Shown here in pieces: positions 1-7,335 of a DNA stretch of 11,727 bases. A program made the translations under genes and the position numbers. The notes under the pieces are model-generated. The model was not told the DNA's origin and did not search any database. It worked only from the letters and a program-made list of their open reading frames with translations. Origin of the DNA: JAZNUH01 sp045592225 (GTDB lineage: Bacteria; Bacillota; Clostridia; UMGS1883; UMGS1540); assembly GCA_045592225.1 (NCBI GenBank), contig JAZNUH010000133.1, positions 1 to 11,727 of the forward strand, read 5' to 3'. Position 1 is the stretch's first letter. Each line of letters starts with the position of its first letter.

Positions 1-13
1 GCGGTGACAGAAT

Positions 14-1516
14 ATGAAAAGAATAACAAAAATTGTTGCCCTTTTGCTGATAATATTGCAGCTCTTTGCAATTGGCGTATCGGCAAAGGACAAGGTTTTG
101 TCCCTTTATAAGAACAGCCCCGAGGATGGTACACCCTTTAACGTGTCAAATATGTTCCCGGGAGATGTTGAAACAAAGCTTTATAATGTAAGGGTATCGT
201 ATACCGGCTCAATCAAGGTGTATTTTACCGCAGATGTGCGACCCGGGTATGAAAAGCTTGCAGAGGTGCTTAAATGTAAGGTAGACATAAAGGGAAGAAA
301 TAAAACTCTTTATGACGGACTTATGAAGGATATGCCCGATCTGGAGCATTCGCTAAACGGCGTAAACAAAACAGAGTACATACAGTATGATATTTCGGTG
401 TATCTTGACACCGGAGTTGGAAATGAATACAAAAACACACAGCTGATAGCCGACTTTAAGTGGTGGGCGTACACAGCAAACGAGGGCAAACCCGGCGGAG
501 TAGTATATCCCGACCCGCCTAAACCCGGCACATCACCCGATGATAAAGACCCTAAACCCTCAACACCGCCCCAGAGCAGTGATGAGCCTGTACCCACACC
601 GGGCGGAGATGAGCCTGTACCCACACCGGGCGGAGATGAGCCTGTACCCACACCGGGCGGAGATGAGCCTGTACCCACACCGGGCGGAGATGAGCCAATG
701 CCCACACCGGGCGGAGATGAGCCAATGCCCACACCGGGCGGAGATGAACCCGAACCGCCGGTAACAGATGTTCCCCAGCCCACACCCGGTACAGAACCCA
801 CACCCGGTACAGAACCCACACCCGATGACGGCGACAGACCCACAGGCGAGCTTATCAACCCGCCAAAGACAGGTGACCTTTCAAACCCTGTTTTGTGGAT
901 AGTGCTGATATGTGTTTCACTTCTTGTTATATTCCTGCTTTTGTTTTTCAGGAAGAAAAAGGACAAGAAGCCGGTAGAAAAAAGTCCCGTTGTCAAAAAG
1001 CTTACCGCGTGCATAATTGTAATAGTAATTTTAGCAATATGCCTTTGTATTACAACCTTTGCGCTTGTTTATTCCATTATAAATGTAGATGAGAATATAT
1101 TCAGAACAGGTACGGTTGAAATAAACATAAACGACGGACAGCCCATTATTAACAGGGGAGAGTACCTGTTCGAACCGGGAATGACCGTAGTAAAAGACTT
1201 TTTTGTTAAAAACGAAAGCACCGACGCCGTGTATTATAAAGTATATTTTGATGAGATAACAGGCGGACTTGCCTATGTGCTTGATGTGGAAATCACCGAA
1301 AAGGAATCGGGCAAGCTGCTTTTCAGCGGCAAAGCGGCGGAGCTTATAAGAGAAAACTGTGACAGCGGCGAGCTTGCAATAAGAGAATCGCGCATACTTA
1401 CAGCAAAATTTCATTACCCGCCCGAAAACGGAAATGATACACAGAATATGAGCCTTACCTTTGACCTGTGTGCGGTAGCAACACAGCAGAGAAATAATCC
1501 CACCAGGGAATTTTAA
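14..1516 (+). CDS. Two-domain TasA/camelysin-like membrane anchor protein with proline-rich repeat and internal PPKTG sortase-like signal
   Basis: 500 residues. Signal peptide 1-24 (cleavage likely after VSA). Residues about 44-155 form a first TasA-like domain (PGD at 49-51, LYDG near 99, GNEYKN at 136-141). Residues 159-281 are Pro/Gly/Asp-rich and include six 9-residue repeats. NPPKTGD (282-288) then leads into a membrane helix (about 289-312), a basic loop (313-329) and a second helix (330-352). Residues 358-491 are a second domain that shares the EPG-T-VV-N-AxxY pattern (387 onward) and the final ATQ strand with the downstream paralogues. By positive-inside topology both domains lie outside the cell. 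PPKTG matches the (S/P)PXTG class known for Clostridioides difficile SrtB, but the protein continues about 210 residues past it. Start choice: the ATG opens a clean signal peptide; the ribosome site is weak (GGTGA). It is followed 12 bases later by the signal peptidase. A membrane anchor or TapA-like partner for the fibre proteins is inferred. Confidence 0.85.
   Translation: MKRITKIVALLLIILQLFAIGVSAKDKVLSLYKNSPEDGTPFNVSNMFPGDVETKLYNVRVSYTGSIKVYFTADVRPGYEKLAEVLKCKVDIKGRNKTLYDGLMKDMPDLEHSLNGVNKTEYIQYDISVYLDTGVGNEYKNTQLIADFKWWAYTANEGKPGGVVYPDPPKPGTSPDDKDPKPSTPPQSSDEPVPTPGGDEPVPTPGGDEPVPTPGGDEPVPTPGGDEPMPTPGGDEPMPTPGGDEPEPPVTDVPQPTPGTEPTPGTEPTPDDGDRPTGELINPPKTGDLSNPVLWIVLICVSLLVIFLLLFFRKKKDKKPVEKSPVVKKLTACIIVIVILAICLCITTFALVYSIINVDENIFRTGTVEININDGQPIINRGEYLFEPGMTVVKDFFVKNESTDAVYYKVYFDEITGGLAYVLDVEITEKESGKLLFSGKAAELIRENCDSGELAIRESRILTAKFHYPPENGNDTQNMSLTFDLCAVATQQRNNPTREF
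581..742 (+). repeat. Six tandem 27-bp coding repeats (DEPVPTPGG / DEPMPTPGG)
   Basis: Six in-frame 27-bp units start at 581, 608, 635, 662, 689 and 716. The first four are identical and encode DEPVPTPGG; the last two share a GTA to ATG change and encode DEPMPTPGG. A degenerate seventh start (DEPEPP) follows, then two 18-bp units encoding PTPGTE from 779. A nine-codon unit keeps the frame when copies are gained or lost, so the wall-spanning stalk could vary in length between strains. Confidence 0.95.
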
Positions 1517-1528
1517 AAGGAGTAAAAT

Positions 1529-2218
1529 ATGAAAAAAACACTGAACATCATTAAAAATGTTTTGGTATGGACTATTTTTGCAATAGCTGTAGCCATGATG
1601 ATTTTTACAATCTTTTCTGTAAACACCTTTGACAGATTTGACAGAGATTTGTTTGGCTTCCGTGCATTTACCGTAAGAACAGACTCCATGAGTGCTACCG
1701 ACTTTGATGCGGGTGACATAGTTTTTACAAAAACAGTAGACCCTGCCACACTGACAGAGGGAGACATTATTGCATTCATTTCGCAGAGTGAGGAATATTA
1801 CGGCGAAACCATAACACATAAAATCCGCCGTGAAATTATTACCGAAAACGGTGACCCTGCATTTATTACATACGGTACCACAACAGATGTTGATGATGAA
1901 ACACCTGTAGAATATAACTTTATTCTCGGTAAATATGTAGGCAAAATACCCAACGTAGGCGCATTTTTCCTTTTCCTTAAGCAGCCTATAGGATATATGC
2001 TTTGCATATTCATTCCCTTCCTGCTTTTAATTTTGTATCAGGGCTTTATCTGCATAAAGCTGTTCCGCAGATATAAGAAGGAACAGATGGCAGAACTCAC
2101 TGCAGAAAGAGAAAAAATTGAAGAAGAACGTAAACAGGCAGCAGAAATGCTGAAAGAACTGCAGGCTTTAAAAGAACAGCTTGCACAAAAAGAGGAGCAA
2201 CCCGAAGAAGAAAAATAG
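1529..2218 (+). CDS. sipW: SipW-like (ER-type) signal peptidase I with charged cytoplasmic tail
   Basis: 229 residues, one membrane helix at about 12-31 and a second at about 154-176. The catalytic pair is visible: Ser53 in TDSMS and His97 in ETITHK. This is the Ser-His arrangement of the archaeal/ER-type S26B family to which Bacillus SipW belongs, rather than the Ser-Lys of ordinary bacterial enzymes. A downstream Asp-rich box (TTDVDDE, near 118-124) fits the conserved Asp region. It should remove signal peptides of the TFA-WFTD type found on all six downstream secreted proteins. The last 50 residues (180-229) are Glu/Lys-rich, probably a helical coiled coil in the cytoplasm, and make it longer than B. 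subtilis SipW (about 190). AAGGAG at 1517-1522 supports the start. It sits between two TasA-like genes, as expected of a dedicated peptidase. Confidence 0.93.
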   Translation: MKKTLNIIKNVLVWTIFAIAVAMMIFTIFSVNTFDRFDRDLFGFRAFTVRTDSMSATDFDAGDIVFTKTVDPATLTEGDIIAFISQSEEYYGETITHKIRREIITENGDPAFITYGTTTDVDDETPVEYNFILGKYVGKIPNVGAFFLFLKQPIGYMLCIFIPFLLLILYQGFICIKLFRRYKKEQMAELTAEREKIEEERKQAAEMLKELQALKEQLAQKEEQPEEEK

Positions 2219-2227
2219 GGGGCAAAA

Positions 2228-3577
2228 ATGACTGAACTCAAATCATTAAAAATAGCACTTATCACCAGTCTTGTATCACTTATCTTAAGTTGTGCTATGC
2301 TTGTAGGTACAACCTATGCCTGGTTTGTTGACAGTGTTTCAACCTCGGACAACCGTATCCTGACAGGCAGCCTGTCAATTGACATATTAATGGACAAGTC
2401 GGGCAACGGGACATATACCTCTATTGCCGATGGCAGCGGAGATATTTTTGCCGAAGCAAATGGCGGAAAAGAGGTTGGCTGGGAACCTGATAAAACTCAG
2501 ATAGTTTATTTGGGAATAAAAAACACAGGTGACCTTGCACTTCAATACAGTCTGCTTTTTGATATTGAGGGTAGCCTTGCAGGCGCACTTCAGTATGCAA
2601 TTTTAGACGGAGCAAAGGCAAAAACCACCAAGTCAGGCGACTGGTCGGCAATTGCCGGCGCAGCCGATAAAACAGGACAGCTTAAAGCGGGACAGATACC
2701 CATTATACAAAACGGTGAACTGAAAAAGAATAACCAAACCCATTATTTTGCCATTGCAGTTCATATGGCGGATAATGTTTTAAACACCTACCAGGGCAGC
2801 AGTATTACCGTGGACCTTTCACTCGTGTCTGCACAGACGGCACACGAGGAGGACACCTTTGGTAAGGACTACGACAAGGATGCCGATAAAGCAGTTACCA
2901 TTGTGACAATTGACAGCCTTGCCGACTTTAGGAAATTTACAAGGGCGGTTAACACGGGCGAAACATATAAGGATGCAGAGGTTGCAAATAACACCGATGC
3001 TTACGTAAAGCTGACGGCAGATATTGACCTTAAAACATGCGACGACTTCTACGGTATAGGTGACGGCGAGTATTCCTTTGACGGTACATTCAACGGTGAC
3101 GGACACACAATTAAAAACTGGAGCGCCGAAAATGTTGACACACCGCTGGCACTGTTTAACACAAGCAAGGGTGCGCAGATTAAAAACCTTACAATAGAAA
3201 AATTCAAGCTTGGTGAAATTACCACCAAGGGCACAGATTACGGTGTACTTATCGGACGTATAGACGGCGGTAAGGTTGTAATTGACAAGGTAACGGTTAA
3301 AGACTGTGAGGTTACCTGTAAAAAGGCAATTGGCGCACTTGTGGGCACAATGACAGAGGGTCACCTTACTGTAACAGAGTGTAAGGTTATGGATGTAACC
3401 CTTAAAAACCACAAGAACTACGATAAGGTGGCAGGTGTACTTCTCGGCAACGGATACTCAAAGAAAAACCTTGCAGACAGCGGCTTTGAAGAATCGGACA
3501 ACACTATCAAAAATGTTGAATGGTTCTGCGGTAACGATGAGGAAACCGAGGTGCCTGAGTATAATTACAAAAAATAA
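2228..3577 (+). CDS. SipW-dependent TasA/camelysin-like protein with GLUG/beta-helix C-terminus
   Basis: 449 residues. The SipW-type signal peptide ends TTYA (31), followed by WFVD. Residues 32-212 form a TasA-like beta-sandwich: TGSLSIDI near 46-53, WEPDKT with the KNTGDLALQY strand (85-107), the family-typical ADNVLNTYQG (181-190) and a last strand with SAQTAHEEDTFG (201-212). From about 252 the chain changes to short repeated strands: KLTADIDL, the FDGTFNGDGHTI turn and GLUG-like motifs (YGVLIGRIDGG, IGALVGTMTEG, VAGVLLGN). This fits a right-handed beta-helix seen in surface adhesins. The ribosome site AGGGGG (2217-2222) overlaps the stop codon of the peptidase gene, so the two are probably translationally coupled. 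It is the most divergent member of the family here. A fibre subunit or surface adhesin role is inferred. Confidence 0.88.
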   Translation: MTELKSLKIALITSLVSLILSCAMLVGTTYAWFVDSVSTSDNRILTGSLSIDILMDKSGNGTYTSIADGSGDIFAEANGGKEVGWEPDKTQIVYLGIKNTGDLALQYSLLFDIEGSLAGALQYAILDGAKAKTTKSGDWSAIAGAADKTGQLKAGQIPIIQNGELKKNNQTHYFAIAVHMADNVLNTYQGSSITVDLSLVSAQTAHEEDTFGKDYDKDADKAVTIVTIDSLADFRKFTRAVNTGETYKDAEVANNTDAYVKLTADIDLKTCDDFYGIGDGEYSFDGTFNGDGHTIKNWSAENVDTPLALFNTSKGAQIKNLTIEKFKLGEITTKGTDYGVLIGRIDGGKVVIDKVTVKDCEVTCKKAIGALVGTMTEGHLTVTECKVMDVTLKNHKNYDKVAGVLLGNGYSKKNLADSGFEESDNTIKNVEWFCGNDEETEVPEYNYKK

Positions 3578-3610
3578 ACAGTCAAATGCCATATAAGGCA
3601 AGGGCTGTTT
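3576..3610 (+). other. Type A intergenic leader with hairpin (before gene at 3661)
   Basis: AAACAG (3576-3581) pairs with CTGTTT (3605-3610), enclosing an inner GCC/GGC pair. No run of T follows, so I do not call it a terminator. The stretch 3583-3619 aligns with 8703-8739, the leader of the gene at 8777, at 28 of 37 positions. The two spacers are therefore related copies. Confidence 0.5.
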
Positions 3611-3660
3611 ACATAAATACATTTTAACCACATTTTTATTTAGATCAGGAGGTAACAAAA

Positions 3661-5598
3661 ATGACAAACAGCAAAACAACAAAGAGAACGCTGCTTGGCA
3701 GTATAATTTCAATCGTGCTTTGCTTTGCAATGCTCCTTGGAACCACATTTGCGTGGTTTACAGATAATGCTGCTACAGGCAGTAACGTAATCAAATCAGG
3801 TAACCTGGATGTTGATGTTCAGTACACACTTAACGGTACAGAATGGTTCGCTCTGGACAACGCAGATGACCTTTTCCAGAAGGACCTCTGGGAACCCGGT
3901 CATACAGAGGTTGTAGCCCTCAAGGTTACAAACAACGGTTCTCTGGCACTCAAATACACAGCTAATATGAACATTATTAAAGAGAATATTGGTAAAACAA
4001 AGGACGGCAAGAACATCACACTTTCCGAAATTCTTACAGTTGAATCTGTAAAACTGGACACGGAAGCTGATGCAAAAGAAGCTTTCAAAGGTGAAAATAA
4101 TATTACCTACACAACAAAGACATCCTTTAAGGATGCTGACGTTCTTGGTACAAAGGACAGCGACATTCTCAAGCAGGGTGAATCCGAGTATGTTGTTATC
4201 AAGGTTGATATGGCTGAAACAGTAGGAAACGAAGCAAACCATAACGGAGAAAGCCAGAACATTCCTAAAATCGAATTTGGTATTAACGTTATAGCTACAC
4301 AGTTTACATACGAAAATGATAGCTTTGGTAACCAGTACGATAAGGAAGCAGAATACCCCGTTGTAAACACAGTTAAGGTACCTGCAAGCAACCCCAACGT
4401 AACAAAGCTGACTGCAGGTGAAGTTACAGTTTACATTCCTGCAAATGCAGCAGAGGGTGAATACAAGCTTGAAATTCCCTCCAAGGATATCAGCGACGGA
4501 GAAGTAGAGTACGATATTAACCTGTACAAGGACGGTGCCAAGGTAAGCGGAGAAACATTTGACGTTGAAATTTATGTTGGTGAATTTGTAAAGGTTACAG
4601 GCGTTACACATAACGGCACATCTATAACATTTGATTACGACGCCGGCACAGGCATTGTTTCCTTTAAAACAGATTCCTTCAGCCCCTATGTTATAACATA
4701 TGAAGCGCTGGGTGAAAATGTTGAAATTGAAGACGGCAAAATTGTAAGTGGTATATTTAACGAAAATCCCGTAGCATACGATGCATCCCTCAAAGAAGAT
4801 GATTCTGAATACATAGCAGTTAACTATACACAGGGCGGCGCTACAAAGTATGTTGTAAGCAAGAGAAGTGAAACAGTAGTTGTTGCAGCTGACGATAGCT
4901 ATACAGCTACAAACGACAACTATACACCAATAGTTGCCGGAGGAAAGCTTTATACAGTTTTCCAGAATATTGTAGCAAATGAACATACAACAGTATATCT
5001 CCTTCCCGGTACATATACTGAGGCAACAACCATTTCAGTTACATCCAGTGTTGATATAATCGGTCTGGGCGATAAGGAAGCTATTAAGGTTGTAAAGAAG
5101 GGTGTAAAAGACAGCTCAAGAATATACGCATATAATAAGGGTCCTTCAAACCGTCATCTGTTTAATTGCACAAGCAGTGCATCGGCTAAGCCTTATATAC
5201 AGGTTACAATCAGCAACCTTACTCTTGATGCAACTGATACCAATAATTATGTAAAATATTCCTCTAAAAATAGTACAAGTACAATAAATGCAGTTGATGA
5301 CAATGCAGCAGTTCAGGCAATCCGCAAGGCAAAAGTAAAATGCTATGACCTTGATATTATTAAGGATACAACAGACGCGAGTTCCTGGGCATTCTATGTA
5401 AACGGAAACAATACTCTGGATGATGGATCAAAGGTTCCTGCTTACATGTATGTTGAGAATTGTGAAATCAGCGGTAAGAGTGTAGTGTCAGTAAGTGGTA
5501 AATACAAATTCTACCACAACAATCTTAAGTACAATGGTGGTACAACATATACAGGAAGCACACAGCAGAAGATGGAAGCTGACGATTGGGACTGGTAA
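3661..5598 (+). CDS. SipW-dependent TasA-like surface protein, array member 1: constant stem, Ig-like module, beta-helix tip
   Basis: 645 residues, the longest array member. A basic n-region (KTTKR) and hydrophobic core end at TTFA (31), giving mature WFTDNAATG. The constant TasA-like domain (32-215) carries SGNLDV, LWEPGHTEVVAL (77-88), NNGSLALKY, KVDMAETVGNEANHNG (181-196) and FGINVIATQ, then the hinge YENDSFGNQYD (217-227). Residues about 238-347 are a beta-sandwich-like module with LTAGEVTVYIP, LYKDGAKVSG and SFSPYVITY, shared with the gene at 10334. Residues about 425-640 have the short alternating strands and Asn/Gly turns of a pectin-lyase-type beta-helix (LLPGTYTEATTI, VTISNLTLDA, MYVENCEISG). 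No enzyme active site was recognised, so binding or structure is more likely than catalysis. The strong AGGAGGT (3647-3653) fixes the start. It ends in an acidic DDWDW. Confidence 0.88.
   Translation: MTNSKTTKRTLLGSIISIVLCFAMLLGTTFAWFTDNAATGSNVIKSGNLDVDVQYTLNGTEWFALDNADDLFQKDLWEPGHTEVVALKVTNNGSLALKYTANMNIIKENIGKTKDGKNITLSEILTVESVKLDTEADAKEAFKGENNITYTTKTSFKDADVLGTKDSDILKQGESEYVVIKVDMAETVGNEANHNGESQNIPKIEFGINVIATQFTYENDSFGNQYDKEAEYPVVNTVKVPASNPNVTKLTAGEVTVYIPANAAEGEYKLEIPSKDISDGEVEYDINLYKDGAKVSGETFDVEIYVGEFVKVTGVTHNGTSITFDYDAGTGIVSFKTDSFSPYVITYEALGENVEIEDGKIVSGIFNENPVAYDASLKEDDSEYIAVNYTQGGATKYVVSKRSETVVVAADDSYTATNDNYTPIVAGGKLYTVFQNIVANEHTTVYLLPGTYTEATTISVTSSVDIIGLGDKEAIKVVKKGVKDSSRIYAYNKGPSNRHLFNCTSSASAKPYIQVTISNLTLDATDTNNYVKYSSKNSTSTINAVDDNAAVQAIRKAKVKCYDLDIIKDTTDASSWAFYVNGNNTLDDGSKVPAYMYVENCEISGKSVVSVSGKYKFYHNNLKYNGGTTYTGSTQQKMEADDWDW
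3718..3791 (+). repeat. Conserved 74-bp signal-peptide/cleavage-site block, copy 1 of 5
   Basis: This block encodes the end of the hydrophobic core, the cleavage site and the mature N-terminus. It is identical over 74 bp to 5775-5848 and recurs with few changes at 7393-7466, 8831-8904 and 10391-10464. It is among the most conserved DNA in the array and marks the paralogues as recent duplicates or as homogenised copies. Confidence 0.9.
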
Positions 5599-5649
5599 TC
5601 AGAAATTAATTCCCGTAGTTATTTAAATTAAAAATATTTCAAATCCCGT

Positions 5650-5671
5650 CCCACTCCCGCGGGGGAGTGGG
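5650..5671 (+). other. Type B leader hairpin 1 (before gene at 5718)
   Basis: A perfect 9-bp stem, CCCACTCCC (5650-5658) with GGGAGTGGG (5663-5671), closes a GCGG loop. The same stem recurs at 7228 and 10227. No T-run follows. The second hairpin found in the other two copies is missing here: sequence jumps from GGCAATCAAAGG straight to the CCCCAAAAATTAATC segment. Confidence 0.8.
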
Positions 5672-5717
5672 GCAATCAAAGGCAACCCCAAAAATTAATC
5701 TTCAGGAGGAAAACAAA

Positions 5718-7214
5718 ATGACTGACAGAAAAACAACAAAAAGAGCTCTGCTTGGCAGTGTTATTTCTTTACTTCTTTGCTTTGCAATGCTCCTTGGAAC
5801 CACATTTGCGTGGTTTACAGATAATGCTGCTACAGGCAGTAACGTAATTAAATCGGGTAATCTGGATGTAGTTGTAGAGTACACTCTTGGTGACAAGGAT
5901 GCTACAGGAGAATTGAAATGGGCTGATCTTGACAAAGCAACAAACCTTTTCCAGAAGGGACTCTGGGAACCCGGTCACACAGAGGTTGTAGCACTCCGTG
6001 TTACAAATAACGGTTCTCTGGCTCTTAAGTACACAGCCAACATGAACATTAATGATGAAGATACCGGTTTGACAAAGGATGGCAAGAAAATCGTTCTTTC
6101 CGAAATTCTTACAGTTGAATCTGTAAAACTGGGACAGGACAAGGAAGCTGATGTAAAAAAAGCTTTCGAAAACGAAAATGGCATTACATACACAACAAAT
6201 ACATCCTTCAAGGCTGCTGACGTTCTTGGTACAAAGGACAGCCATATTCTCTATAATGGCGATTCAGAGTACGTGATTATCAAGGTTGATATGGATGAAA
6301 CAGTAGGAAACGAAGCAAACCACAACGGCACAGATGTTCCCTCTATTACATTCGGCATCAATGTTTTTGCAACACAGTATACACACGAGGAAGATACATT
6401 CGGTGACCAGTACGATGCAAATGCTCCCAAGGAAGGAGTAAAGAGCGCTGAAGAGTTCAAGACTCTGGCAACAACTGCTACAGCAGATGGTGAAGCAGCT
6501 GAAATTATTCTTGGTACACCCATTGCGGTTGAAGGCCTTACATATGTAAACTTTGCAAATGACACAGTAATTGAAGGTAACGGAAAGAACCTTGTTCGTG
6601 AAACTGCAAGCGGTAATCCCCTTCTGGTAAATTCAACAAAAAAAGTAACCTTCAATAAGGTAAACTTTGTATCCGAAATGGGAAGTGCTGTTTTAGCTAC
6701 CCGTAAGGAAGGCGCAAATATTGAACTGAACGGTTGCGTATTCCAGAACAATGCAGCACCCTCCACAGGTAATACAGGTGTTCAGGTATATGCAAGCAAT
6801 GTAACAATGGTATTTAATAACTGTACCTTCAATAACATGCCTGTTGTAACCAACTCATCCTACCCTGAAGGAATTAAGCTTGAGTTTAACAATTGTACAT
6901 TCAACTGGACAGGCGACAACTGTCCCGGATTTATTCAGATTGCAAACAACCTGAAGATTACTGTTGATATTAACGATTGTACAATGAACTACACAACCGA
7001 TTCACAGTACAATACAGCAAAGACTATGATAACATACAACTGGCCCGAGGCCTGCACCATTAACATAAATGGTCTTAAGGTAAACGGTACCAGAAACAAC
7101 GATAAGATATGGAAGATTTGCTCAAGCAACAACAAGGTAACTGTTAATACATCAGGTACACTTTCCTATACATTCAACGGCGCAGCTGTTGACTTTGACA
7201 CATATCTTAAGTAA
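5718..7214 (+). CDS. SipW-dependent TasA-like surface protein, array member 2: constant stem, beta-helix tip
   Basis: 498 residues from the ATG at 5718, chosen because AGGAGG (5704-5709) lies 8 bases upstream and the protein then begins like its paralogues (MTDRKTTKRALL). An upstream in-frame GTG at 5667 lies inside a hairpin and is rejected. Signal ends TTFA (31) before WFTD. The constant TasA-like domain runs to about 220, with a GDKDATGEL insertion (58-66) shared only with the gene at 8777. The hinge HEEDTFGDQYD (223-233) follows. Residues 240-495 are a beta-helix with clear rungs: LNGCVFQNN, FNNCTFNNM, FNNCTFNW and INDCTMNY, which place Cys and Asn at equal rung positions. An adhesin-like or scaffold role is inferred; no catalytic motif was recognised. 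Confidence 0.88.
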   Translation: MTDRKTTKRALLGSVISLLLCFAMLLGTTFAWFTDNAATGSNVIKSGNLDVVVEYTLGDKDATGELKWADLDKATNLFQKGLWEPGHTEVVALRVTNNGSLALKYTANMNINDEDTGLTKDGKKIVLSEILTVESVKLGQDKEADVKKAFENENGITYTTNTSFKAADVLGTKDSHILYNGDSEYVIIKVDMDETVGNEANHNGTDVPSITFGINVFATQYTHEEDTFGDQYDANAPKEGVKSAEEFKTLATTATADGEAAEIILGTPIAVEGLTYVNFANDTVIEGNGKNLVRETASGNPLLVNSTKKVTFNKVNFVSEMGSAVLATRKEGANIELNGCVFQNNAAPSTGNTGVQVYASNVTMVFNNCTFNNMPVVTNSSYPEGIKLEFNNCTFNWTGDNCPGFIQIANNLKITVDINDCTMNYTTDSQYNTAKTMITYNWPEACTININGLKVNGTRNNDKIWKICSSNNKVTVNTSGTLSYTFNGAAVDFDTYLK

Positions 7215-7227
7215 ATTTAAATTTTAT

Positions 7228-7249
7228 CCCACTCCCGCGGGGGAGTGGG
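7228..7249 (+). other. Type B leader hairpin 1 (before gene at 7336)
   Basis: The 9-bp stem CCCACTCCC / GGGAGTGGG with GCGG loop starts 14 bases after the stop codon of the preceding gene. It is identical in arms and loop to 5650-5671. Confidence 0.8.
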
Positions 7250-7288
7250 GCAATCAAAGGGCACAAAACCTTGCGCCCTTTGATTGCC
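7249..7288 (+). other. Type B leader hairpin 2 (before gene at 7336)
   Basis: GGCAATCAAAGGGC (7249-7262) pairs perfectly over 14 bp with GCCCTTTGATTGCC (7275-7288). A further CAA/TTG pairing sits inside, past one A-C mismatch, leaving an AACC loop. The left arm abuts hairpin 1. GGAACATAAGG follows instead of a T-run, so a simple intrinsic terminator is unlikely. A role in mRNA stability, partial termination or processing is possible. Confidence 0.8.
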
Positions 7289-7335
7289 GGAACATAAGGC
7301 AAACCCCAAAAATTAATCTTCAGGAGGAAAACAAA

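Noticed and set aside
581..742. Possible CRISPR-like direct repeats
   Set aside because: Units are contiguous with no spacers, in frame, and encode a proline-rich stalk.
310..1014. Long minus-strand open frame over the proline-rich repeat
   Set aside because: It is produced by the GC-rich 27-bp repeat read in reverse (SSPPGVG repeats). It has no ribosome site and lies wholly inside a convincing plus-strand gene.
3608..3642. Promoter before the gene at 3661 (TTTACA with an AT-rich stretch downstream)
   Set aside because: No -10 box at acceptable spacing; the A/T richness alone does not support a call.
3718..3760. Lipoprotein signal using the conserved Cys in the signal peptide (Cys21)
   Set aside because: The residue before Cys is Leu in five of six proteins, and about ten hydrophobic residues follow before a clear SipW-type TFA-WFTD site.
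3796..4986. 396-codon minus-strand open frame
   Set aside because: Mirror of the paralogue coding sequence. Similar Cys/Tyr-rich antisense frames appear opposite every array gene at the same place, as expected from shared codon use.
4960..5598. Polysaccharide lyase or glycosidase activity of the beta-helix tips
   Set aside because: The fold type is suggested by rung repeats, but I could see no catalytic motif of pectate lyases or related enzymes in any of the tips.
5667..5717. Extended N-terminus for the gene at 5718 from a GTG
   Set aside because: It starts inside a hairpin arm, has no ribosome site, and the internal ATG has AGGAGG and matches all paralogues. The same logic rejects 7189-7335 for the gene at 7336.
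7228..7288. Rho-independent terminator
   Set aside because: Both stems are strong, but neither here nor in the other copies does a T-run follow the right arm. Kept as a structured leader element instead.
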